A stretch of 64,000 nt of DNA from Cynocephalus volans (taxonomy: Eukaryota > Chordata > Mammalia > Dermoptera > Cynocephalidae): NCBI RefSeq assembly GCF_027409185.1, contig NC_084467.1, forward strand, positions 15,552,501-15,616,500, given 5' to 3'. Under the pieces are notes generated by a model that saw nothing but the letters and a program-made list of their open reading frames with translations, had not been told where the DNA came from and ran no database searches. Shown one piece after another: positions 1 to 10,600 of the stretch; the stretch's first letter is position 1; every line of letters starts with the position of its first letter. Made by a program: the position numbers and the translations under genes.

Positions 1-1400
1 TGTCTTTATTGGATATAACTCTGAGCTCTTATCAAATCAGAGCCTGGAGTCAGTAGTGCCAGGAGGGTCTAGGAGCAAACTTTTTACTCTCCAGTAAATT
101 TACCTTCTTACAATTTCCTGCCTTTGGAAGCCTCTTTGTGCTGTCACTTCTAAGATCTATAGCTCCTTGTTAAAATACTATTTAAGCAAAGCCCCTAAGC
201 CACTGCAGAGAGAGAGAAATGCTTCTCAACTGAAACCTCTCCTGCAGGATGGGTTCGGCATGCATCAAAATAAAAATGTATTTTTTTTCTCGTTAATCTG
301 ACATATTTTAAGTAGAGTGTCTCAACTAAGAACTTCTGATGGCCGAAGAAAGAGATCATTCTTTATTTATTTATTTATTTATTGTATTAATTTGTATGGT
401 CACCTTCTGCTTATGACAAGTGATACTGGTTTTCCCTATGCCAGAAGGATATCAATTTCCTTCTTAAATAAATTTCTTTATAAGCACATATGCATCTGCT
501 GTAAAAGAAATAAAAATAAAAATACATAGATTTGTTTAGATTAAGAAAAAAATTTTAAAAAGCAAATGTTCAACCCAACTTCAGGAGGGTGACCTGTGCC
601 AGGCTGAGGTTCGAGAGCCACAATTCTCACCCCTCCTGTCTGACAGATGAAGCAGTCGAGGCTGATAGAACCTGGTTTGGGGTTGAGTTTGATCTAGAAG
701 GTGGTCTTCAGTCTTTCAGCCCATTGAGCTGTTTCCCCCCAGGATGAACAAACCTTGGTGTTAACAGGCTGATCTGTTCCCAGGTTGGCAATGGGGGCAG
801 ATGTCTGTCTGCTCTAGGTGCCCGGAGTAGGAAAAGTGGGGGAGGGGGGAAGGCAGTGATTAGAGGAGAGAGGACCTATAAGCCCCCTCTTTTCAGAGTG
901 TGAGCCCCAGCCAGATGCAACAGAATCTCTGACAGTGCTTGTTAAAAATACAGGTTCCTGGGCCCCATTCCAGATCTACAGAATCACACTCTCAGGATGT
1001 GGGACCCAAACCCCTGCATTTTAAGCACGCCTCCGCCACTCCCAACCAGGCAATACTTGTCCACCATAAAGTTGAAGACCTGCTGCCTTTGGAAACACCA
1101 TCTAGGGTGGCAAGGATGGCTCCAGGACCCAGGGTTTACTATGGTTTTTATTCAGATGAGATGTTTAACTCATCAGAACCTGTTTCCTCATCTGTAAAAT
1201 GGGAACACTAACACCCACCTTGACGGGCCGTGCATAATGACGTGTAAATGAGAAAATGTAGATAAGGTTTTTAGCACAGGGGATCCCAGAGAATGCTATG
1301 TCTCCACCTCTCTTTCAGGAAGCCAGAGCCACTACAGCTCAATTTTTCTCTCCTCCTCTCCTGCTCTGCAGTTCCCAGACCATGGGTGTGTGGGGCAGCA
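1..1400. other. Intergenic DNA with interspersed-repeat relics
   Basis: I see no gene in this stretch. Bases 245-560 are AT-rich and include a short (TTTA)n run near 361-383. Bases 905-1060 resemble a MER5A-type hAT non-autonomous transposon relic (a lead-in of the 'tgcttgttaaaaatacagg' kind and 'cctgggcccc'). Bases 1165-1230 look like a piece of MIR or related SINE ('cctcatctgtaaaatggg'). The minus strand was searched by eye for a second sPLA2 exon (a tyrosine-rich YGCxCGxGG loop) that could follow the orphan exon at 1418-1457. None was seen. Confidence 0.5.
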
Positions 1401-1417
1401 AGGGGCACTTACCTTAC

Positions 1418-1457
1418 CGTGGACCATCAGCAGAGCCAGGACCAGCTGCAGCTTCAT
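1418..1457 (-). CDS. Orphan signal-peptide exon of an unidentified group II sPLA2 paralogue (partial gene)
   Basis: Reading the minus strand from 1457, an ATG opens 13 codons plus one base (MKLQLVLALLMVH, then G of a split codon), followed by a GT donor at 1417-1416. The first coding exons of PLA2G2D and PLA2G2C in this window are also exactly 13 codons plus one base, and human PLA2G2A starts with a similar MKxLLLLA signal. A second, stronger donor (AAG|GTAAGT) lies 5 bases further on but would break the family phase. Upstream, a pyrimidine tract ending in AG at 1473-1472 is a plausible acceptor, so a non-coding 5' exon may exist. The ATG context is weak (C at -3). No later exon is visible, so the rest would lie left of the window, or this is a lone duplicate. 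PLA2G5 is expected in that direction on the other strand, so this is not PLA2G5. It may be a PLA2G2D- or 2A-like extra copy of the kind found in cattle. This rests on a short match plus phase. Confidence 0.5.
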
Positions 1458-1559
1458 CTGGGGGCTGGATCCTTGAGGGAAAGGGGACAGCTTCAGATTC
1501 CTCTCACCCCAGCCTAGTGTTGGCCCCTGGAAGGGACTTCAGAAGAGGCAACCCACGTG

Positions 1560-3305
1560 AGAATGCACTTTGACCCTACTTCAAGGGCCTCCTGGGAATT
1601 GGAGGTGTGTTCTTGGCAGAAGATGGAGAGCTGATTTCTCATTGTCCCAAGGGAGAGGGCTGGGAGGTGATAAAACATGACCCCTTTCTAATCTGCCCAC
1701 CCACCCCTTTTCCTGGTCCCAACCTTCTCACTAATAGGAAATGCTCATTAGGAAAGAGATGAGGGTTTGTTAAAAATTCCCTTTCATTTGCAGGTTTTAT
1801 CATCCCCATGTTACTGATCACAAATTGAGGATCAGAGATGTAAAACCACTAGCTCAAGGTCACACAGCTGGGAGAAATAGGAAGAGCTTTCCCCATTCAT
1901 TCATTTATCGTGCACTAATTTATCCACCAGTTATTCCCTATGCCCCTGGTGTTGTTCTGGGTGCTGGGAATGGGTGATCCCTCCCAGCCTTCAAGGGGTT
2001 CACATTCTGCTTGAGTGTTGGGGTGAGAGAAACAAATGGCTGAATGAGTAAGTGGGAAGAGCCCGCAGAAACCGTAAAGCAGAGGATTAAAATGGGGCAG
2101 GGAGATGGGGAGTAACTGAGGACGGGAGGCAGTTGTTTGGGCTGGGAGGGCAAGGCCATCTGCTCCGAGGGAGAAGCACATCAGCTGAGCTCTGGATCAG
2201 GAAGGGGCCAGTCCTGCCCAGGGCCCGGGGAAGAGTCTCCCCGCAGAGGCCCCGAAGTGGGCAAGGTTTGGCCAGGAACCAAAAGCTGAAAGAGAACAGA
2301 GAGGAAATCCCTGGGCCTGCCCTCTCTGACCTGTTATGAGCTTTCACAAACTGCTGTACAATCTCTTTATTTTAAATAAATTTTTTAAAAATAGAAGACT
2401 CTAAGCTACAGAGAGCAAGACGGGTCACCCGGCAGGAGAGATGGAGGAGCCAGTTCCTGACTCCGGGGTTGTCCAGGCTGCCCTGGGGTCAGGTTGCTTC
2501 TCGAGCTGACCTCAGGAATGAACAAGGATGTCAGGGACCCCAAATGCAAATGTCCCCTAAGGGGACACTGAGGCAGGGTGGGGGATGACAGGAGCCCAGC
2601 CCCACCTGCACATCACAGCAAGGGGGAGGATGTAGGAAAGGAAAATGGGTAGTTGGGAGCAGGATCCAGCTGGAAAAACAGGCAGGGACTTGGAGAAGTC
2701 ATCACCCATCACTCTGCCCCTGCACTGGGCTTCCTGGAGGTGGACCCCTGGGTCCGGGTGGCCTGAGGATTCAGAAGGGGCTGAGGGTGGGCTAAGTGCT
2801 CCCAGATGCGTGGGCTCTGCTTGTGTGCCGTTGTCATCATCAGTAGGCTTATTCCCCCCCACTCCTGCCTTTGCCACACCACATCCCCACCTCAGGGTCC
2901 CTGGGCGTGGCTGATCCCCCTGGGGCACCCAGGGCTGAGTCAGGACCTGTCCTAGTAAAGAATGTGGGAGGTAGAGTAGCAAATGGCCCTGGAGCCAGGG
3001 AGGCCTGGGTTCGAATCCCAGCCCTGCCACTTATCAGCAGGTGATTCATCCTGGGAGTTTCAGTTCCTGCAGCTGTACAATGCAGGGAACAGTGCCAGTG
3101 TCTCCAGGTAGTTGAGGATGGGTAAATGGGCACCGCAGGTGTCCAACATCTGCTCCATCCTCCCCCACCCAGTGTCTCTTTGCAGAGCTGGACCCTGAAG
3201 GGAACAGGAAGAACAGTGGCTGTGCCCTCCTTTCTGCCTCCTTCATCCAGGGGTGGTGTGGGTGCAGAACAGAAACTCCCCTGGGAGTCTCTCCTTCCTT
3301 TGTAA
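1560..3305. other. Intergenic DNA with MIR and L2 fragments
   Basis: No gene seen. Bases 1770-1880 carry a MIR-type tail ('actagctcaaggtcacaca'). Bases 1885-2060 resemble an L2 3' end ('attcattcat', 'gggtgctggg', a reverse form of 'aagcttacattct'). Bases 2950-3130 look like another MIR, with 'ggcctgggttcgaatccca', a tRNA-like B-box core. The remaining bases are GC-rich unique-looking sequence with only short open frames. Confidence 0.45.
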
Positions 3306-3311
3306 CTCGAG

Positions 3312-4218
3312 TGTAGAGGGTTAGAAATATTGATTCCTATTTGATTATTAGATAGGGTTTTTAGGTAATGCATATATAGGACAAAAGTCCTCAGATAGGA
3401 GGCAAGAGCCTACGGCTAGAGGGCAAGAGCCCACCAAATCAACTCTAATCAAGTATATGTTGATTCTCAGCTGATTTTTGTTATAAGATTTTTAGGTAAT
3501 GCTTGTATGGGACAAAAGTCCTCAGATAGGAGGCAAGAGCCTACAGCTAGGGGGCAAGAGCCCACCAAATCATCTCTAATCACTGTTTAGGTAAGGGATT
3601 GTATACACTGATTGTTAATATAACGAATGCATTGGAAGATTTTGTTAGAAGGAAACTCACACCGGTCTAAAGCCTTTAATGTGAACAACAGAACTGAAGC
3701 AAAACAGGAATAGCTCTGAGGGTAAGAACCCTCAATACAACAAAACTTCAATGGTGGGAAAATATGTGAGTTAAGATTTCCAAGGATGTTCTGCTAGATT
3801 AGTTAGTACAGGGCGGTTGTTCCACATTTTGCTTTAAGCTGTTTCTCTGAGTTTCTCAAGAAGTCAGGCACTTGAATGATTGTCTTATTTTTCTTTTGCA
3901 TGTCACATGGCTTAGATTTATGGCTCTATTGACGGTATGTTGTTTAAACTATTTTGAGCCATTCATGCTTGGATGAAGATTGTTGCACAGCCAATTTCTT
4001 TATGTTCTTACTATGATCGATTAACCACCTGTTCTTTTCCTGTAATTTCCTTGTCTTTACAATAAAAACTGAAACAAAACCCGACTCAGGGCTGTACCCA
4101 GTTTCTCCTCCTAACAGAGGAGTTGCTGAGGTTGTTCCTTCGGGCTTCTCATTGCATTCGTGTTGCTTTGCGAATCTTTTTGGCATCTCTGTTACACAGT
4201 GAGTTGAGAGGTGTAACA
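3312..4218 (+). mobile_element. Probable solo LTR of an endogenous retrovirus
   Basis: A 907-bp segment begins TGTAGAGG and ends GTGTAACA. It is flanked by ctcgag (3306-3311) and cgcgag (4219-4224), which differ at one base and fit a 6-bp target duplication. Near 4060 it carries an AATAAA signal followed by a U5-like pyrimidine/G-rich stretch, as expected for an LTR read on the plus strand. The U3-like part has an internal tandem duplication: the roughly 95-base block starting near 3357 recurs 131 bp downstream near 3488. No gag, pol or env is adjacent, so it is probably a solo LTR left by recombination. The family (betaretrovirus-like or ERV1) is not assigned, and the exact ends are inferred from the TG...CA and flank match. 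Confidence 0.5.
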
Positions 4219-4349
4219 CGCGAGTCCAACCCCAATGATTGAAATTGGTCCAGAACAAGAACTCACAGGGCAGGAGGGACCCCGAGTCCTGGCTGCTCTG
4301 AGGCCCCCACCTGCTCATCCTGCCTCCTGACCCAGAGTCCCATGTATTA

Positions 4350-5070
4350 CCAATCTGAGATTTATTCATTCATTCATCCATCATTCATTCATTCAACAAA
4401 TACCTACTGATCACCCACTATGTGCCAGGCCTGCCCTAGGGGCTTAGGTGGTCACAGAGGAGAGCACCACAGGCACAGCCCTGCTCCTGACCCAGCCTAG
4501 CCTTCCCCGGGAGTGTGTTTCAGTCCTCAGCCCTGGGCTTGCTCATCCAATACGGATGCTATCAACAGCCCCAACAGCCCGATTCCGTGAGCTACCTACC
4601 CCTCAGGGACATTGACCCTGTTCCCTCTCGGAGGTAAATATATCCCAAAGAATCCAAAACAACCACTGTAATTCCGCTGTTGTGGACCACCACTGGTTTA
4701 GGGGGGCCAGTCCTGAGGAGAAGTCTGCTGGGCAGTGGTGATGGAGGAGGAGGTTATTAAAAAGGGACACAGGAAGAGACAGCATCTTCTCTGCTGGATG
4801 CCATCGTGTTCTGGCCTGAGGTCAGGGGCTATGGCTGCCCTCTTGGCACCAGGAGGGGAGCCACCCAGAGGACAAAGCCATCACAGCGAGGGTGGCCCAG
4901 CCTGGAGCAAGAAAGAAACCGGGACCCAGCGGCATCCTCAAGCCATCAAAGAGCCAGACGTGGAGCCACCTTCCCTCTGGACTTGTCATGTGAGATCATA
5001 AATGCCCTCATCGTTTAAGCCCACTGAGTCACAGTTTTGAGCTGGAATCTTCTTGACTGATACAGATGGG
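4350..5070. mobile_element. L2 3' fragment followed by a degraded MaLR-like segment
   Basis: Bases 4360-4460 contain the typical L2 phrase 'tcaacaaatacctactgatc' with repeated ATTC and 'ctatgtgccaggcc'. Bases 4620-5066 end in 'ttgactgatacaga' after an 'aagcccactgagtcacag' block, which resembles the 3' end of an old MLT1-type MaLR LTR. Divergence is high and boundaries are approximate. No coding potential is claimed. Confidence 0.35.
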
Positions 5071-7360
5071 AGACCACGTAGGAACAGAGCAGGCAGAGTC
5101 TGGGGCTGTGCCTTCAGGGGACCTCAGGAGGCTCCCGTTCCCTCTCTAAGCCTCGGGTTCCTCAGTTATAAGATGGGGCTAGGATGCCATGTCTGCCAAC
5201 ACTGATATTAAGAGAGACATTGTCTCAAAGCCACAGGGAGCTCTGATGGACAAATAGAAGTCACCAGCTCCTGCTGGTGTGTCTCGAATATAAATGGACA
5301 TTCTGCTTCAGAACCTAGCGATTCAGAGAAGAGAGAAGAATTGGGTGGGAAGAGGGGAACATTGGTGGACTATTTTCTCCTCCTGATTTCTCTTGGGGGT
5401 GACTTCAGATCTGGTCACCATGTAACAACACAACAACAATTATACAGTTAACATTTACGGAGGGTTTACCATGTGCCAGGCGCTGTGCTAAGAGCTTAAC
5501 CTACATTAATCTTGCTGGATGCTCACACTGACTATTTTTGTCTGTACTTTACACACAAGGAAACTGACATTGCACATATAAGGTACAAGGCTGGAAATCT
5601 CTTTAAAAATAGACTTCATTTTTTTTACAGCAGCTTTCGGTTCACAGCAAAACTGAGGGGAAGGTACAGAGATTCCCCTACCCTCTGCCCCACACATGCA
5701 CAGCCGTCTGTGCTACCAATGTCCCCACCAGAGTGGAGCATAGAGCTGGTGTTTGAAGCCACAGCTCTTGGTTCTTGATTCCTATCACACTGCCTGACGT
5801 GAGCCACTCAGTTTGAGGAAAACTGCATAGTCACCTGTTGCCCAGATGTGTGTCACACGCTAGAGAGTGTGGGTGGCTCCAGATGCCTTGGTCCCATTGC
5901 TGAAAACACAGCTAGCCACACATGAATGACAGTTTGCAGATCCACATATGACAAAGTTATCCTTCTTAAAAATCAATTTCCCTGGAAGCAGGATTCTTAT
6001 GCGAGCGATTTATTGAGGGACTGCTCTCCAGAGAAGGCTTGAGGGAACCAGGAAAACAGGAAAGGCCAGGGGGATGAGAAAAAGGAAGGAGGTGGTTCCA
6101 GGAGAAGTCTGGCATCAGCCTGGCCCTGGGAGGAACTCCGAGGCACTGTACCACCCAGGCTGTCCTGCACAGAGGCAAGGGGGCCTAGCAATTATATCCT
6201 CCATGGGGCTATCCTCTCCTGGTCATAGGTTGCAGGTGGCCTCCTGGATGGTGGGAGTGGGGTGGGGACAAGGTAGCTCCCAGTCAACAAGGGCAATCCT
6301 TAAAAGAAGGAGGTAGATTTGATCTTGTAGCATCCAACACCCAGCTTCCCTGGGGGGTAGGGGCCCTGGGCCAGGAGGGGATCTGGGTGTGGCACCAACA
6401 TCTGCTGCAACCTCCCTCTATCCATTATGGGCTCAGGTGATCCACAAGCATTAATTGAGCACCTATTATGTGGGGGAGCGGAAGAAACGAAGATGAGGCA
6501 GACATGGTTTCTGTCTCCAGGAGCACCAGCCTAGTTGGGGCAGATCAGAGAAGCCCCATTTACCACTCAAGGTAAAGCTTGGTAAGTCGCAGACCCATAA
6601 AGGGCGACAGGAGCTTGGAGGAGGGAGTGAACCCTTGGAGTGGGGAAGGAGGGGTCAGCCAGGGGAGACTTCTCCTGGGAAGTAGTCCCTCAACCATGAG
6701 GAGTCTGGGGAGGGTCTGCCCATAGGCAGAGGGCAGCAGGGGCATTTCTGCTGGAGGCCCACCCTGCACAAATGCCTGGAGGCAGGAAAGAGTATCTATC
6801 CAAAGCCCTGGTGCCTGGAGCGATGAGAGCAAGCAGGAGGCTTTGCCCAGCCCTTCACGAGAGGTCTCAGTTTTGAGTGCTACTTTGAGCACCAGGGATG
6901 CAACTGAGTCCCAGCCAGGCAAGGCCCTACCTGCAGGGACCTCTGAGCCTAGTTGGGGAGGGGTACACAAGGCCAGACTGTACAGGGTCCCTAGTGCCTA
7001 TGAGAAGCTTTGTCCTGGGAGAGTGGAAAGCCTTGGGTTTTAAGAGAGAGAGTCACATGGGCAGAAAGGTCAAAATAGCCCTTTAGAGAGGCTGCTCAGG
7101 TTGCAGCTTGGAGAGTGTACTAGAGGGGGTGAGATGGGCCCAGGGGGCCAGCAGGTGGGTGGCAGTGGCAGCAAGCCAAGCTCACAACAAAGAACCTGCC
7201 ACACCTGCTGCTTTAGCCCAAACACCATTCCTGGGGATTCTTTGGCCTTGGCTTTTCTCAAGATCCCGATCCGCCCTCACAGGAGAGAACTGCTGCCTCT
7301 GTTGGGAAGACTCAGAAGGTCCAACAGGCTTGGGGGCAGGAGGCTGGGACCCCTTCCCCC
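5070..7360. other. Intergenic DNA downstream of PLA2G2D with MIR, L1 and L2 relics
   Basis: Bases 5440-5590 are MIR-like ('accatgtgccaggcgctgtg'). Bases 5615-5700 match an antisense L1M 3' segment ('cagcagctttcggttcacag'). Bases 5980-6310 are unassigned. Bases 6440-6560 are L2-like ('attgagcacctattatgtg'). From 6560 to 7360 I see nothing recognisable except short shadow frames. Confidence 0.4.
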
Positions 7361-7368
7361 TGGAGTGT

Positions 7369-7374
7369 TTTAAT
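7369..7374 (-). terminator. Candidate poly(A) signal of PLA2G2D
   Basis: TTTAAT on the plus strand reads ATTAAA on the minus strand, about 100 bases beyond the PLA2G2D stop codon. ATTAAA is the commonest variant poly(A) signal. A transcript end just past it would give a short 3' UTR. No cDNA support is available here. Confidence 0.35.
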
Positions 7375-7476
7375 AGCAAGCCTGGTTCAGGTGGCTAGAT
7401 CCTAGGGTGGGTATGCTGGCAATCCTGCAGGACTTCAGTGCTCAAGATGGCAAGGAATGGGTGGGGTTGTGGGCTT

Positions 7477-7622
7477 CTAGCACTCAGGGGTCTTGCCCTG
7501 GCAGCGGAACCGCAGGTAGTAACGCAGGTGCTTCTTGTAGGTGTCCAGGTTGCGCTTCAGGCAGAAGGCCACCTCCTTGTCACAGGCGCACAGCTGCTGC
7601 TCACACCAGCTCCCCTTGTCAG
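7477..7622 (-). CDS. PLA2G2D: PLA2G2D coding exon 4
   Basis: This exon runs from the acceptor CAG at 7625-7623 to the TAG stop at 7479-7477. It encodes the C-terminal half of the enzyme: the [11 protein letters not shown] segment, the catalytic-Asp motif [10 protein letters not shown], the KRNLDTY helix region and the terminal cysteine (QGKTPEC). It ends at the family-typical last cysteine, with no C-terminal extension. Confidence 0.95.
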
Positions 7623-10600
7623 CTGTGGGTGGAGGAGGGGGGAGCTCAGTGTCTGTCCCATCCTGAGACAGAGCCAAGGGTGGATCTAGGGCCACTGCTC
7701 AGCTTAAAGACACCCCTCCCAGCGACTTTGATTCCCACTGCATGTCCTTGGATGCATACCACGACCTCCCTGTGAGTTCCTTTACCTATTTCTCCATCCA
7801 TTCACTAAGCAATGGTTGAGTACCTACCACGTAGCAAGCCCTGGGCAGAGAGGACTGAATAAAACAGACATGTGAGGGAGGTGGGTGGTGGAGAATCATA
7901 GGAATGAATAACCAAACTGTGCTAAGAGAAAGTAAGGATCGATGCAAGGCCAAGAGTGAAATGGCATGAGAGAGCCATTTGAGCTGAGATCGGAAGGGTC
8001 TGCTCCTCCCGGAGAAAGTGGGGGGAGGGGGGAGAGGAGTGTTCCAGGCAGATGGAACAGTATGTGTGCAGAGTCCAGGCGGGAAGGATCATGGTGCTTC
8101 AGTATTTTTTAATCACTTATTTATTTATTTATTTACTTGAGGCTGACCAGTAAGGAGATCCGAACCCATGAACTTGGTGTCATCAGGCTGTGCCCTAACT
8201 GACTGAGCTAACCAGCCAGCCCTCAGTTTCATGATCTATAAAATGGGAATAGTGATAACAGCTGCCTCAGGGGGGCTGTTGTGAGAATTAAAGCAAGCAG
8301 GCAAAGAACTTAGCGTATAGTAAGTGCTTGATAAATGCTGGATATTAGGGTTGTTATTATTAACAACCCTCAATTAACAGTGACTGATGTGACAAGCCCT
8401 TTCAATTCCCAGCCCTGGGACTTGCTCCATTTCTCCACGCTAGGGACACTGGCATGGACCCAGGGGCCAGGGGATCTGGCTTCCAGGCCAGGCTCTGTCG
8501 CTTGCAACTGTGTGACCCTGAGCAAACACTTCCCCACTCTAGTTTCAGTTTCCTTGTCTGCAAAATGGAGTCAGTCAGGGTTTTGCTGCCTCCTCGCTGG
8601 GCTATGAGCATCAATAATGATGAACGTAATAAAATAATATCAGTAGCTCCTGCAATTTATCGAGCAGGCACTCGGGCAAGCCTCCCGTGAGGCTCATTCT
8701 GTCTCACTGTGGTTCTTGCAAAAACTTTATGGGGTAGATTACAGATGAGGCTGCTGAGGCTTGGAGAGATAAGCAATGTGTTCATGGCCACAGAGCTGGT
8801 TGGTGGTAGCCCTGGTTTTCAGACCTTGAAGGGGTCGAACCATCCCATCGGACCTCTCTGTACCCCCACATCCGTTCCTGACCCTCCTCCACAGCCCAGC
8901 TGCTGTCATGGGGCACATGAGAAAAACAAAGACATGGAGTAGCTGGTGCTATGAAGGCGTGAGAGCTGGAACTCTCTTCCTGGGCCTCCAGCTCCAATCC
9001 CACAGTCTGGGCACTCACAGCAATGAATGTCTCCCTGGGAAAAGTTGAACTGGTAATGGTCCATGTGGATACGGCATCGCTGAGTCTTCAGGTGGGCGTA
9101 GCAGCAGTCGTGGGTCTGGCAGCACCTGCAGGGAGAGGATGAGGGTGGGGCAGGTGGGGTATGCAGTTGCACAGGTCCCTGGCTGACTTGGGTCTCTGGC
9201 TGTCCCCACCCCAAAGGAAAACTCATTTGCCCACCTGGGAAAAGTCAAGGCCTAGAGGGCTCCTGCCTTCCTTACGATCCTGATAGCTACCCTTTGTTGA
9301 GCGTGTCCCATGTGCCATACGCCTGCTTTATCTACGTGCTCTCTCTTAATTGTCACCACTCTGTGATGGGTACTAGCATCATCCCCATTTTACAGATGAG
9401 AAATGGAGACTCAGGGAGGTCAAGGTCACTTGCCCAAGGTCACACAGCCTGTAAATGGTACATCAGAGAAGAGACCCCAGACCTGGCAGGCTCTCATCCC
9501 TCCTCTGGCTGATCCCCCAGGTTATTGGGAAGGTCAAATGACATAGTGGTAAAAAGAGGTTTTAAAACCTCTTTTGAAACCGATGTGCAATGGCAGTGGG
9601 GAGTGTATGTGGGCATTATAACTAGATTAGGAGGTGGGGGGTGGTCAGGCCTTCAGAGACTCCGGGGAACCTTCTAAAAGACAAGCTCCAGGAGGGCTGG
9701 GACTGTATCGACACTCAGCAGGCAATAGCACATAGCAGATGCTCAACAAAATAAATTGACTAAATAAGTGGATGGGAAGGAAAGGAGAGAGTCCTGGGGT
9801 AGGAGGAAGGATAGGATGGTCACCCACAAGCCTGGGAAGGGGGGTTACCAGTCCGTGGCATCTTTGGGAACGCCTTTGCCCCCAAGTCCACAGTGACAGC
9901 CATAGGGCCAGTAGGAGAAGATGGGCGTCTTCCCAGTCACTTGCTTAATCATCTTGTTCAGGTTCAGTATTCCGCCCTGGGTTGGAATTACACCTGCCAA
10001 GCAGCCCAGCAACAAGGAGAGAAGTTGAGTCTCGAGCGAGTGCCCATGGGCCATGGGGTGGGCACTTCTGCTCTGCCCAGACCAATGGCGTGACCTCAAA
10101 TGATGATTATAATAAAATGACAACTGCTATTAAAAATGTAATGATAGTTATTGAGTACTTACTATAGGTTTTTTTATCTATTAATTTATTGCTCCATCCC
10201 ATGAGATAAAAACTATTTTTAAAATAAACTTTTTATTTTGGAATAATTCTAGATGTAGAGAAAAGTTGCAAAGATAATATAGAGAGCTCCCGTACACTCT
10301 CATCCAGTCTCTTCTAATGTCATCGCCCTACACGATTGTGTGACATTTGTTAGAAGCAATATTGATACAATGAATACTATTTTTAATCCCCATTTTACAG
10401 ATGAGCAGACTGAGGCTCAGTCATTTGTTCAAGGTCATGGTGCCTGAAATGGGGCCAGCATTGAAACCCAAGGCAGTCTGGTTCATTCTCTGTCTACAGG
10501 TATTCATTTCCCACTGTATAATAGGAAGAATAATCCCAACTCACCCTTCTTCCTACACCCGCTTTCCCCACCCATCCCCTAGAAAAATTGAGTTTTAAAG

